From positions 160,832,283 through 160,896,282 of the forward strand of contig OZ038381.1 in assembly GCA_964036045.1 (NCBI GenBank): a stretch of 64,000 nucleotides of DNA. Reading direction: 5' to 3'. Of the stretch, positions 33,634-43,091 are shown in pieces; position 1 is the first letter of the stretch; each line of letters begins with the position of its first letter. Under the pieces are notes generated by a model. That model was given only the letters and a program-made list of their open reading frames with translations, did not search any database and was not told where the DNA came from. Made by a program: the position numbers and the translations under genes. This DNA comes from Eutreptiella sp. 'Long Island Sound 2002'. Its lineage: Eukaryota > Euglenozoa > Euglenophyceae > Eutreptiales > Eutreptiaceae.

Positions 33634-33720
33634 AACTGAGCCGTCTGGTGCGCTCAGTGAGCGCTCAGTGAGCCAATTAGCTCTCACTAACAGCTCAGTG
33701 AGCTCTCAGTGAGGTGGAAC
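33634..33720. repeat. Family B internal repeat array 1
   Basis: GCGCTCAGTGAGCGCTCAG, GCCAATTAGCTCTCACT and CAGCTCAGTGAGCTCTC: the same motifs as the TIRs, placed between the dioxygenase and coiled-coil modules. A C22 run follows at about 33,788-33,810. Confidence 0.85.
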
Positions 33721-33739
33721 CCGGGACCAGGCCGTTGCA

Positions 33740-35330
33740 GTGCTTTGCTCCCGTTTGCATCTTTATCGAAACTGTTACTTTTGGAGCCCCCCCCCCCCCC
33801 CCCCCCCCCCACATTTGCAGGCTCAATTCCCCCTGCACGAGCCTTTGGTTGATGCAAACGGCAGCAAAACACAGAGTCAACGTTCGCGCCCGGTAACGTT
33901 TGCGCCGCCCACCGAAGGTGCTAGCACTTCCTCACCGACACCGCTACTGGCAACGCGACGGCAGCTGCAACTGGTGTCAGTGACGAAGGAGCCGGTGCCG
34001 GGGGCATCGGGAGCGGAGCCCGCGATGCTGAAAGCTGCGGGCGAGAGGGCAGCGGCGGTTGACTAGGGTCGGGGGCCGGTGGGAACATCACTCGCCAACT
34101 TGGCCATCGGGTCCCCGGTCCCTTTCCCCCCGGTGGAAGCACCGCGGGCCAGTGATGTACTCGCGGGCTACTTGCGGCTCTACATTGCCCCGGTCAACAA
34201 GCAGCCCGCACCGGCGTACCTCCTCAACAAGACGGTTAACGTGAAGGGGGTACCGCCGCACTCCACGGAGAGGTGGTATTGGAGCGTCACCCTCAACGCG
34301 GTCACCGCCGCGCAGACAACGACGCCCACCCAGATGCACCTGCCATGCAGGGTGACCGTCTCCGAGGATTGTGGGCTTGTGGCAGGGGAGGGGGGATTTT
34401 TTGTAGCCCGCTTTGCCTACCGGCTGGGGTCCAAACACTGGTGCTTGGACCTAGCCGTGGGGTCGGAGGAGGGGGGGTTGCTGGCCCCCGCTGGCTCAAT
34501 TGCTTTTAAGCAGGTGGCGTCATGGTAAGTGCAGAGGGAGGGGTTCTTCTCGGAGGCTTGGCACGCCATGCGTGGCCACGTCTCCACCTTCCGTGCCAGC
34601 GCTCTGGGGGAGGACGTCATCGACCAAGAGGTGGTCAATGATGGGGAGGTGACGGATGGGGGGAAGAGTCATGGCGCCCGCAGTAATCGGAGTACCCGCA
34701 GTGGGACCGGGAAAGGAAAAAAACGGGCAGCCAAGGAAAGCAACCCCCCCGCCCCCCCCCAAAGCTGGCGGGCAAGGGAAATGCAGCCGCACCACAAAAG
34801 GCGGCTCTGAGGAGCTCCCTTCGTGAGCCTGGGTCACCGGGCACTGTGCCCATGACCGTGTACCGGGAGGCATGCCGTGACCTTGACCAGTTCCGCCAGG
34901 AGCGGGATGCTGCCCGTCTGGCAGCGGAAGCAGCCACCCGTCTCAAGGAGGAGCTGGACACGGTCAAGCGGTAGCGGGACGACCCGCAGGTCAAGCTCGT
35001 GGACGCTGAGCGCCAAGGGGCTGCCGCCGAGGCACGCCTGGAGGTGCTGCAGCGGTCCAAGGGCTTGAAGAACATTGAATCTGGGCCGGGGGCTGCATCC
35101 CCCTCCCAGTCGGGGGTTCCGGCTGCACCCCCCGCCACCTGCAGCGCGCAGTCCACGGAATTCCTGGCATCGGGACTGTTGGAGTACACCCACTTGGCCA
35201 AGCGGCTGATGGCCGACGCCAAGTAGTCGTGCCAGCAGCTGTAGACCATTGCGGGGCTGGCTCGAACAACCACAATGCCGGACTTGAGCGTGGACAGCCT
35301 GCCGAAGGTTGAGGGAGAAGTGTCAACCCG
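33740..35330 (+). CDS. Family B middle gene: beta-rich domain, basic linker, coiled coil
   Basis: Phase 1 (from about 33,830) reads through UAG (34064-34066) into ANLAIGSPVPFPPVEAPRAS and YLRLYIAPVNK, then ERWYWSVTLNAVTAAQ and GGFFVARFAYRLGSKHWCLD, a beta-type domain I cannot name. It passes UAA (34526-34528) and reaches a basic linker (STRSGTGKGKKRAAKESN). At a C-rich tract (34,743-34,760) the frame changes. The new frame gives KLAGKGNAAAPQKAAL and a coiled coil, REACRDLDQFRQERDAARL and TRLKEELDTVKR, that continues through UAG (34972-34974) as RDDPQVKLVDAERQ. Two more UAG follow (35224, 35242). Function unknown; DNA or chromatin binding is plausible from the basic linker. Confidence 0.6.
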
Positions 35331-35499
35331 CCCGCATAACGCCGACCGCCGGTATCCGTCGGATGTGGTGGCGGCTGCTCAGCAGCCTGGCTGGGAGCCA
35401 GACCCCGTGGTTGGCATTCCCGGTTCTCTCCGTGGAACTGCGGCTCTGTGGTAGCCGCTGGACCCCCACTACGTGGTTCGTATATATGTATGGTATATA

Positions 35500-35960
35500 T
35501 TGTTGTTGAGCACTTCATGGTGCTGAAATTTCTTCTGGGGGGGCTGGGGCCACAGATTGCAGCGTGCTGTGCACTTCCTTGGCCACCACTTTCTGCCCTG
35601 CTGTGTGCCTTTGTTTCACAGGTAAACGTGCCGTGATTCTGGCCGTGTACCAATTGCAGTTGTATGTTACTTTGAAAATAGTCACGGAGCTCAAAATTTT
35701 TCAAGGCGGCCAGGGGCCGCCACTTTCAGCTCTGATGTGCGGCTTTTTTTCACACAGGCCAGGGGCCACCACTTTCAGCCCTGTTGTGGGCCTGTGTTCA
35801 AGACCAAGGCCGACTCTGGCCCCTGTGGTATGTTGCGCCCTTTTTTTTTCAAGCACGCCAGAGGCCACCTCTTTCAGCCCTGTTATGGGCACGTACAAGA
35901 GCAGGGGCCAGATCTGGCCCCTGCAGTATGTTCAGGCTGCAAACAGTCTCTTTGAAAAAC
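35500..35960 (+). repeat. ~115-bp degenerate tandem repeat
   Basis: Three loose copies with GGCCAGGGGCC(G/A)CCACTTTC or GGCCACCTCTTTCAGCCCTG followed by T runs and TTTCACACAGGC/TTCAAGCACGCC. Non-coding filler between family B modules. Nothing else is seen from 35.33 to 36.01 kb. Confidence 0.6.
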
Positions 35961-36012
35961 GTATTGGCCTCTTGTGTGGTGCCTGTGTAGTGCCTGTCTT
36001 TAGGTGTGCAGT

Positions 36013-36105
36013 GACTGAGAGGTAACTGAGAGCTCACTGCGAGCTCACTGAGCGCTCACTGAGCGCTCACTGAGCGCGCCAAACGGCTCAGTGAGCTCTC
36101 AATCG
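36013..36105. repeat. Family B internal repeat array 2
   Basis: GAGCTCACTGAGCGCTCACT twice, then GCGCGCCAAACGGCTCAGTG: TIR-type repeats between the coiled-coil and transposase modules. Confidence 0.85.
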
Positions 36106-36315
36106 GGTGGATGGCTGGGCCCTCCAATTGTTGGCCGCCACAAACTGGTGGTTGTGGGGTGCAAGGGGGAGGGCCACCTACCACCAGGGACTGAAAACAG
36201 GGTGTGTGCCAGGGCTGTGGGGGGGGGGGGGGGGCTGCAACGCATATTACGGCATCAACCGGGGGGAGGGGGGCATCAAAGGGGGCAATGGCAGACGCTG
36301 CGCGGGGGGGGGCAT

Positions 36316-36450
36316 GATGGGACAAACACCCTGGCGGCATCCCCGGGGGGGGGGGTTGGGACAAACACCCTGGCGGCATCCCCAGGGGGGGGGGATGGGA
36401 CAAACACCCTTGCGGCATCCCCGGGGGGGGGGATGGACAAACACCCTGGT
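36316..36450 (+). repeat. ~39-bp G-rich minisatellite
   Basis: Four copies of GGGACAAACACCCTGGCGGC followed by ATCCCC and a G run of 9-11. The G runs and spacing could allow G-quadruplex folding. 36,105-36,650 holds no gene. Confidence 0.85.
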
Positions 36451-36659
36451 GCAACCCCACTACCCCACCCCGACGAAGCGTGTGAATCCTGCAGGGGCAA
36501 GGGGGGGGGAGGCTAGGGACAACAATCCAGGGGAAACAGGTGGGGGGGATAGCAAAGAGATGTGAACACAGATAAGTGTGCCGCAAGCACAGGGACTGCA
36601 TGTGGCACTACACCTATACCACAGGTCCTACACAAAATGCCACCTAGCGTCCCTTTTCC

Positions 36660-38383
36660 TTGTTGGGAACACAGCGCCAGCGCGCAACGCGGATTGAGCA
36701 TCTGGAGGCCGCGGTGGCGGCCTCCCTATGTGAGGAGTATCGGGCGGAGCTCCAACCCGATGGTAGCATACTGCTAGTCCCTGAGGACTATAGCCGGCCC
36801 ACGGACACCAATCCCGACATCAAGTCGGAGGCCTTGCGCGTGCTGTGGTGGATGCGTAGTTCACAGATGTCGCGCCGCGACATGGCCTACGTGCTGCCCG
36901 ACCTGGACAGCACCGTTAGCTGGGCCGACGTGGCCCCGTGGCTGAAGCACCTCAGCCAACCTACTAGCCGGCGGGTTTGTATCCTTGAGGGGGAGTATGA
37001 GATGCAAGGGGCGTACTGCAATATTGCTGAGCCGCTAGCCCTGCTCTATGAAGTGCATGCCGTACGCACACCGGAAGCCTTGCAACCAGGCGCGCAGCGC
37101 AACACCTAGGTGACCATCGGCGTTGACGGCACCAACCGGTGGAATCGGGCCTACGTGCACTGTGCAGTGGCTGCACCGGGTTGTGGGCCCACACAGCTTG
37201 CTAGCTGGTGGCTGTTCGAGGGTAGCGAGATGTGGGCCACGGTGTACAGCATGCAATCAGAGTGTGACTTCGATACGCATCTCCGCGCTGCTACGGCCCT
37301 GCAACTGCCGCATGCGGATGGGGTGGCGCGCAGCCCCCTATTCTTCGTCGGGGCCGATGGCAAGGCCCACATCATGCTGGCCGGCGGGGACGGCTTCACC
37401 AAGAAGAGCCCCGGGGCCATGGTGTGCCACTGCTGCGGCGCAAACCGTGAAACGGTTTTGCGCAAGTTCGGGGGACAAGAGGTTGCCCTGGAAAGAATAA
37501 AGGGACATGTACGGCTGACCGGGGTTTTTCGTGACATCCCGGCGGACCGCCGCGTTCCTGACTTCGGTGCGCATGAAAAATGCGTGTTGCCATTGCAGGG
37601 GTCAAAGGAATTGTGCGGGGGCTGGTGACCCATGGAGGAATATCGAGGAAGAGTGCGGCCACCATGGTGCAGGGGGTTGTAAACGGGGCACGGAAAGTGG
37701 CCCGCACGGTGCGGCCTAGAAAGTGGCAGGCAGACAAGGCAAATGCCAAAGGACAAGTGCGCATGGAGTTGGGGGCTGCTGCGCACTTTGTCAAGGCCCG
37801 GTTGTGGGGCCCACTGTTGCAGCTCGTTGCACCGGTGATTGGGAACCATCAAGTGGGGGGCAGGCCATGGGTTGATGTGTGCACGGAGTGGTGGGAGGCG
37901 TTTGCGGCCATGGCCGAGGTGGCCTGGAAGGACGACTTTCTGAGTGGTGCAGAGCAACGTGCCTTGCTGCAACGCCAACTGACCATGGGGGCAAGGCACC
38001 TTGACCTAGGATGGGGGAAGACCTTGTGGACGCACATGTGGGTTGACCACATGTATGCGTATGTTGCACGGTGGGGGACCATTGCAAGGTTTACTTGCTT
38101 TGCATTGGAGGGCAGCCATGTGCGACTGAAACGCCTGCTTAGGAATAGTGGGGGGGTCAGCTTGCTGAACGATAGGTCGGGCTTGCAGTGTGTGGTGGAT
38201 GACCACACACTAGATGATAACCTCCGCAAGGAAGGCTGGGAGGTGGAGAGTAGGGCTGTGACCAAGCAAAGGGGGTTCCAACGACGGTGCATGACTTGGT
38301 CACCTGCCCGGCGGGAGAGGAAGGGGAGAGAGAACAGGGTGAGGAGGATTGTGGAAGGTGCATTGCGACAAAGGACCAAGTAA
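36660..38383 (+). CDS. DDE transposase (KDZ/Zisupton-like), family B
   Basis: Three segments: 36660-37109 (N-terminal, EHLEAAVAASLCEEYRAEL and DLDSTVSWADVAPWLKHL), UAG at 37107-37109, then in the same phase 37110-37628, and a shift into 37580-38383. The residue set fits a DDE enzyme: IGVDGTNRW (first Asp 37125-37127), MLAGGDGFTKKSPGAMVCHC (second Asp about 37389-37391, followed by a CxCC motif), and WTHMWVDHMYAYVARWGTI plus FALEGSHVRLK (third acid). The frameshift lies near TTGCCATTGCAG (about 37,587-37,598), which could also be a 3' splice site. The C-terminus is basic (ARRERKGRENRVRR). It would cut and join the TIRs. The module is bounded by an internal repeat array and the right TIR. Confidence 0.75.
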
Positions 38384-38399
38384 GTGCTTATGATGGATG

Positions 38400-38787
38400 A
38401 TTTGTGCCCGTGCATGTTAAGTGAGCCCTGAGTGAGCCCCCTATTAGCTCTGACTGAGCGCTCAATGAGCGCTCACTGAGCCATTTGGCGCGCTCACTGA
38501 GCGCTCAGTGAGCGCTCACTGAGCGCTCAGTGAGCCAGCTCACAGACGGCTCAGTGACGGCTCAGTCGGGGTGCTCAGGCAACTGAGCCGTCGAAAAAAA
38601 GAAACCCCCCCGGTCAAATCCTTTTGGCCTAGGGATTGGTGTCCCTTTGGGGACATTCCAAAACCCCAACCCACCCCCGAAAGCCACAACTTTTCACATT
38701 AAACCCCTTGAAAAACACAACTTAGCCCCAAATGAGCCGTTTTAGCCCCAACTGAGCCCCAACTTCACATTTCCAAGTGAGCCGCTG
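38400..38787. repeat. Family B right terminal inverted repeat
   Basis: 38407-38605 carries GCTCACTGAGCGCTCAGTG repeats and GCCATTTGGCGCGCTCACTG. 38700-38787 carries the outer TIR (AGCCCCAACTTCACATTTCC then AAGTGAGCCGCTG). The part between (about 38,610-38,690) is unique. Confidence 0.9.
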
Positions 38788-39379
38788 GTACAGACGACCC
38801 AGCATCCCCGTCTCCTTCCACCCAACGTACTCAGCGATCTTCTCGTCCATGTACCGTACAGCCACCGGGGGGGGCACTGCAGCCCCCCCTTTACGGATCG
38901 CCGCTTGCAGCCAAGTCGCCCCCCTCCGGGCGCCCACCCCGTTATCGTACATCCCGTTATTGTACATGACATGCTCGTACTTGCCGCTGCCGGGGCCACC
39001 ATGTACTGTGAACGCCCATGTGTTCGTTCCCTCGCAATATCTTGAGATGACAACCACGGGCAGATGGACCTGCAGCAGTTGGACCCTGAGATCCTCCTTT
39101 GCCTTCGCCTTGCACCGCGGCGTCACACTCTTGAACCAGCAGGTGTTTCCCTGAAAGATGACGGCATGTGCGAGACTGTCCATCGTGAGTAGGGCCTGCG
39201 CCGGCCTCTCCCGATACTTCTCCACACCAGCCCCAATGCCGTGGCGCCGTCGTGGGTGGCAACTCGGCTTGCGCGGTGTTCTCCATTTCGATGATGGGGG
39301 CTGCTGCCAGATCGTCACGCAGTGCAACGCGCGGCCAGAGGTCTATTGTGGCCTGCAACACAAAAGGGACATGCAACAC
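38722..39379 (-). CDS. Unidentified family A protein (N-terminal half of the split gene?)
   Basis: ATIDLWPRVALRDDLAAAPI comes from one frame (about 39,250-39,379). After a shift it continues as YRERPAQALLTMDSLAHAVI, VQLLQVHLPVVVISRYCEG, YEHVMYNNGMYDNGVG and VRYMDEKIAEYVGWKE, then runs into the family B outer TIR. By position and style it corresponds to the beta-rich half of the family B middle gene. I suggest family B inserted into this gene, whose coiled-coil half is at 30500-30958. No known domain. Confidence 0.45.
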
Positions 39380-39407
39380 AAGTCAGCAACCTTGGCAGGA
39401 AGTGTAC

Positions 39408-39575
39408 TCTTCTAACGGTTCCTGGTCTGCAACCCCAATCTGCATCCCCAATCTGCAATATGTTCCTGGTCTGCAACCCCATCCTAACGACGCATCCTGA
39501 CCAGGGATCCTCATCTGCAGCACCTTCCTGAGCAGGGTTCGTAGCACACATCCTGACCGGAGGCATAACAGTCCC
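39408..39575. repeat. Family A short-repeat array (middle)
   Basis: GGTTCCTGGTCTGCAACCCC, ATGTTCCTGGTCTGCAACCC, CCTTCCTGAGCAGGG and related copies. It separates the 38.7-39.4 kb gene from the dioxygenase module, as the internal arrays do in family B. Confidence 0.75.
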
Positions 39576-40036
39576 TACTGCGAGCCTATGTACATTTTCA
39601 CACCTATCCGCAGCGACAGACATACACCCCCTCCCTGAGCGATTGTGCCAGCCATTCGCAGGCCAGAGCTGTATTCGGGTCTACAATGGGGGTGTCCACG
39701 GGCGGCATATCGCAGCACCATACAACTACTTGCTCCCCACCACCAGGTACCGCTGCAATACCCCCAAAACCGCGCCCGCACGGCCACAATTGTACCCGGT
39801 TGACAGGCCACCAGCGTTAGGTTTGCGTCGATGGGGGACGGCAAGTGCTCGGCCTCGTGAACCCATTCCCGCACGGAGCACTCTGCTGTCTTGACGGGCG
39901 GGAGTGGTACGTCTGTGCGAAACGGAGATGGCGGTTGATCGGCTAGGGGATGGAGCAGCAGGTACAACACCGTGGTGTCCACGGGCATGTAGCATGCGAT
40001 CCCACAGTCCACACACATTTGCTCATCAGGTGACAA
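39575..40036 (-). CDS. C-terminal extension of the family A dioxygenase (other frame)
   Basis: It overlaps the end of the dioxygenase frame and reads VSPDEQMCVDCGIACYMPVD, with CxxC...C suggesting metal binding, then TVLYLLLHPLADQPPSPF and DANLTLVACQPGTIVAVRAR. Composition is protein-like to about 39,690. It probably belongs to the dioxygenase protein through a frameshift. Function unknown. Confidence 0.4.
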   Translation of the reverse strand: MSPDEQMCVDCGIACYMPVDTTVLYLLLHPLADQPPSPFRTDVPLPPVKTAECSVREWVHEAEHLPSPIDANLTLVACQPGTIVAVRARFWGYCSGTWWWGASSCMVLRYAARGHPHCRPEYSSGLRMAGTIAQGGGVCLSLRIGVKMYIGSQ

Positions 40037-41162
40037 GGTGCCGTGTTTTGCTTGTTATGCTTGTCGTGGCTGCAGGGTCTCGCACGCAGGGTACCGTCCG
40101 GCCGCATGGTCCTTGCACAGCGGGCCTATCTTGCGCGCGAATCACTTGTCCGTGGAATTTGTACAGCACTTCTCCATCTGTCCATTGTGCAACGTTGCTT
40201 GGCGGACTCCGAGGGGTGCTTCTCGAATGCCCAAAATGGGACATGGATCCCCTGCGTAAATTGATACGTGGCCGGGAGGTTGGCAAGGCCCAGGCTTCCC
40301 ACTTCGGCCAGGAATTGGCCGGCAGCGAAAGGGGCATAGCACCACCAGCGTGAATGAGGTCGGAATAAAAGACGAAGAAATTCCCACGGCGTAGGTCGAT
40401 CGGTACCGGATCCCACGGCTGTGGGAGGCCTGCTCTGATGTTGGGGAGAATAATCGTATCGGTACCGTGATTCGCATCCAAGTCATAATTCTCCACATAG
40501 AAGACGGTTAGCGCGCGGAGGCCACCACAGATCTTATGCATATCGTGATGCACACTCTGCCTCTCGTGCCCTCGAGGTGCGGCATGGGCCGAGTTGTAGA
40601 GGATGTGCTTGGAATCGAATGCCTCGTTAACGATCTCCAGAATGAAGTTCGAAAGGTTCGTGGTGGCAGGAAGGTCGTGGTACGTGATCTCGGAGTGCCG
40701 GATGTCGCCGCGCGTCGCAGGCAGTGGGGCACTCAAAACTCGACGATCATTGGCATCAGGACCTCGATGTACACCTGGGTACTGCTGGAAAATGGGATCC
40801 CATTGGTCCATCAGGAAGGTGTCCACCTCGGCCAACACCCGGTCCAACATCTCCAAAGGGATGACCTGGTCAAAGAAGCAGTACCCATACTCGTCCAACT
40901 TGGAGGGATCCATATTGCGCAATAAACGCGCTACAGGCTGCCCAATAACCACTGGGTCCCCATGGCCAAGCCAAAGAAGGGGACATTGCAAAGGGATGCT
41001 TACAGCTGTGCCGGAAGCATGCGTTGGCGTGGTGACCCCTTCAAAGGAAATTTGGCACGCAAAAGGACTCCATGTTGATAGTGACTGCGCCGGGTACAAT
41101 TTCTTTGCTTGGCAGGCACCACGCGTTCCTGAAAAACCAGCTGTGCCTTGGTGAATCCGCAA
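40026..41162 (-). CDS. 2-oxoglutarate/Fe(II) dioxygenase, family A
   Basis: 378 residues, ending at UGA. The region from about residue 84 (MDPSKLDEYGYCFFDQVIPL, DRVLAEVDTFLMDQ) to 305 resembles phytanoyl-CoA-type and related oxygenases. Iron ligands are in SVHHDMHK (His 205, Asp 207) and FYSDLIHAGGAMP (His 271). RPRINLRRG supplies the 2-oxoglutarate-binding Arg near 299-304. In between, ALTVFYVENYDLDANHGTD and VPIDLRRGNFFVFYSDLIH are the beta-helix core. The first ~80 residues are doubtful; upstream coding continues in another frame (41,165-41,500). This is the best preserved of the three dioxygenases, with no internal stop. Substrate unknown. Confidence 0.75.
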   Translation of the reverse strand: MRIHQGTAGFSGTRGACQAKKLYPAQSLSTWSPFACQISFEGVTTPTHASGTAVSIPLQCPLLWLGHGDPVVIGQPVARLLRNMDPSKLDEYGYCFFDQVIPLEMLDRVLAEVDTFLMDQWDPIFQQYPGVHRGPDANDRRVLSAPLPATRGDIRHSEITYHDLPATTNLSNFILEIVNEAFDSKHILYNSAHAAPRGHERQSVHHDMHKICGGLRALTVFYVENYDLDANHGTDTIILPNIRAGLPQPWDPVPIDLRRGNFFVFYSDLIHAGGAMPLSLPANSWPKWEAWALPTSRPRINLRRGSMSHFGHSRSTPRSPPSNVAQWTDGEVLYKFHGQVIRAQDRPAVQGPCGRTVPCVRDPAATTSITSKTRHLVT

Positions 41163-41208
41163 GCTTGCGCCTCCGAGGCCAACGGCTTTCCACTTGCGAA
41201 TAGCAACA

Positions 41209-41503
41209 TCTCACCATCCCCTTGGCCAACGTAGTACCCGTAGTGTCTGATTTGTTGTGCTTCCCCTTTGGTACGTATGGATCAACCCCGGCACAAACCT
41301 TCTCAATGTCTACATTGTTCAACTTGAGGACCGCTGTCTTCGACGTGGGATTGGCATCTCACCATCCCCTTGGCCAACGTAGTACCCGTAGTGTCTAATT
41401 TGTTGTGCTTCCCCTTTGGTACGTACGGATCAACCCCGGCACAAACCTTCTCAATGTCTACATTGTTCAACTTGAGGACCACTGTCTTCAACCTGGGATC
41501 GGT
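41209..41503 (-). repeat. 146-bp tandem duplication within coding sequence
   Basis: CATCTCACCATCCCCTTGGC starts at about 41,210 and again at 41,356. The minus strand encodes LNNVDIEKVCAGVDPYVPKG then KHNKLDTTGTTLAKGMVR in both copies with one or two changes. The 146-base length is not a multiple of three, so the duplication breaks the frame. It lies upstream of the dioxygenase. Confidence 0.85.
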
Positions 41504-41667
41504 ATGGAACACGGAGAGCAAGACACATGGTGCTGGGACGCACAGCATAGAAGGTAAAAAATGGCAGGAAAATGCTGAGCATAATGCTCAGGATATTTGG
41601 GGATGCTCAGCATTCATGCTGAGCAAATGGGACTCATATTGCATGGTTGATCTAAGAAGTCCCAGCC

Positions 41668-41806
41668 AAAATTTCTTCCGAGCTCCCCCAGCACGGTCGG
41701 CTGGGAAGTCCATGGAACATTCCTACCGATATCGGTTGCGTTTTGGGACCCGATTTGGCTGCCAAAACTTCCGAGCATCTTTCCCGGGGATTTCAAAAAC
41801 TTTCAA
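41668..41806 (+). repeat. ~135-bp direct repeat, left copy
   Basis: TTCTTCCGAGCTCCCCC(A/C)GC... CCTACCGATATCGGTTGCGT ... CCAAAACTTCCGAGCAT. Matches 45472-45606 in the same orientation at roughly nine bases in ten by eye. The pair brackets about 3.7 kb holding three minus-strand genes. Confidence 0.85.
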
Positions 41807-41949
41807 ACGTTTTTCCATCGGTTTTGGTACAATGAACTACACTGTTCTTGGTTCCCAAATCCCACACCTCAGCAAAGAAACACACAAAAAGACAAGCATG
41901 ACTGTTCACTTAACCTTGAAATGTGAATGTTTAGTGGGCAAGACAACGC

Positions 41950-42110
41950 CCTGCAAACATGAAACTTCTTACGGTGTACAATACAAGTCCACTACTTGTA
42001 TCCATTCGCGAGTTAAAGTGGACCCAGAGCCACATAGTGACTTGGTTGAAAGAGGCCATGAAGCCCCTAATCCCAAAAAAAGCAGGTTGCTTGTTCATTT
42101 CAGCTTGAAC
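41950..42110 (+). repeat. Inverted, partly deleted copy of part of the 43.99-45.05 kb gene
   Basis: ATGAAACTTCTTACGGTGTA matches the minus strand of 44643-44678. CCATTCGCGAGTTAAAGTGG and onward matches the minus strand of about 44,420-44,520. The ~125 bases between these blocks in the gene are missing here. Confidence 0.8.
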
Positions 42111-42977
42111 TGTGAATGTTGTACTCCCCTTCGCTGAGCATCTGCACAGGACAGCCATCACTTGACATGGCATCCACATCCACCCCAGGACTATGTACAA
42201 CCACACGGCGATACTTCTTGGGTTGAGGTTGCGGTTGAGGGTTGTCACTGGATGATGAGGAAGAATCTGAGGCACTTAATATGGAGGCACCAGATAGGTG
42301 CACAGCATCATCATCCGAATCATTATCCTTAGGACTGCTACTGCCCCCACTATCACTGCTGCTGCTGCTGCTGCTGCTGCTGTTACTGCTACTACTGCCA
42401 CTGCCACGAGGGCACACAAGTTGCTGCTCAATGTCGCTATCAACAATCGGTACACGCACCAACTTTGTACGTCTCGTGGGTTGAACACGCTGGTGCTCGT
42501 TCAAACCCGTAGGACCTTGAAATGAAGCAGCACTGTGCTCGCCCTCCGAAGGGGGTACAAAACCAACTGTCGCAGGGTTAGAAACTCTGCTTTGAGGGAT
42601 GGGCCCCACACGTCCCTTACCTTTCCCTTGTCCTTGAGCGCCTTACGGCGTGCAGCACAGGAGTTCAATGTGGCACGGCTCTTCAAACCCGGTGTGGGCC
42701 ACTTGCAAATAGCTTCCCTGTCCAGTGGTACCCATTTACGTACACCACACTTTGAGCCGCAGGTCCCACGCACACACACCACATCACTCTCGGGATTTGC
42801 ACCGGGAAAGGTGCATTTCACCGAACGGGTGTTTAGGTGCATATATAGGGAGCAACCACCTCCATCCTGGAAATGCAGCAAATGCTCCAAGAGACGTTGG
42901 AAGACCACATGCCACAGGAATCGGGGGCGGTGTGCATCCTCACTGAAATACCACGCTCCCTCAACTTCTTGGTGCAC
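42100..42977 (-). CDS. Ser-rich protein with Cys-rich N-terminal domain
   Basis: The N-terminal part (about 42,640-42,977) reads EGAWYFSEDAHRPRFLWHVV, SLYMHLNTRSVKCTFPGA, CVRGTCGSKCGVRKWVPLD and LNSCAARRKALKDKGK, with Cys spacing suggesting zinc binding. After a frame change near 42,610 it continues VGPIPQSRVSNPATVGFVPP, TKLVRVPIVDSDIEQQLVCP, a long Ser/Asp tract encoded by CTG/CAG-type repeats on the opposite strand (about 42,355-42,385), then QPQPQPKKYRRVVVHSPG. Ser/Asp tracts with basic patches are common in nuclear and Gag-like proteins. The family is not recognised. Confidence 0.5.
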
Positions 42978-43091
42978 GACCTTGAAGCAGCCGTGGCCGC
43001 AAGGTCATACACCTCCCACCTAGAAGGATGCCCTGCAAGAACCACACCATGCAAGAGCTCCTCCTGGTGCCCCCCCGTCACCTCCCATTTT

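Larger units (their letters stand above)
30980..38787 (+). mobile_element. Family B DNA transposon, 7.8 kb, with long TIRs and three gene modules
   Basis: The ends are inverted repeats: left CTGCGGCTCACT..., right (minus strand) CAGCGGCTCACT..., both continuing TGGAAATSTGAAGTTGGGGC. GTAC flanks both ends (30976-30979 and 38788-38791), a candidate 4-bp target duplication. Inner TIR parts are rich in TGAGCGCTCA palindromes. Three plus-strand gene modules lie inside: dioxygenase (31.4-33.6), coiled-coil gene (33.7-35.3) and transposase (36.7-38.4), separated by arrays of the same repeats at 33.64-33.72 and 36.01-36.11 kb. The set resembles KDZ transposons of fungi in carrying an oxygenase, but the internal repeat arrays are unusual. 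The element is inserted in family A DNA. Confidence 0.8.
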
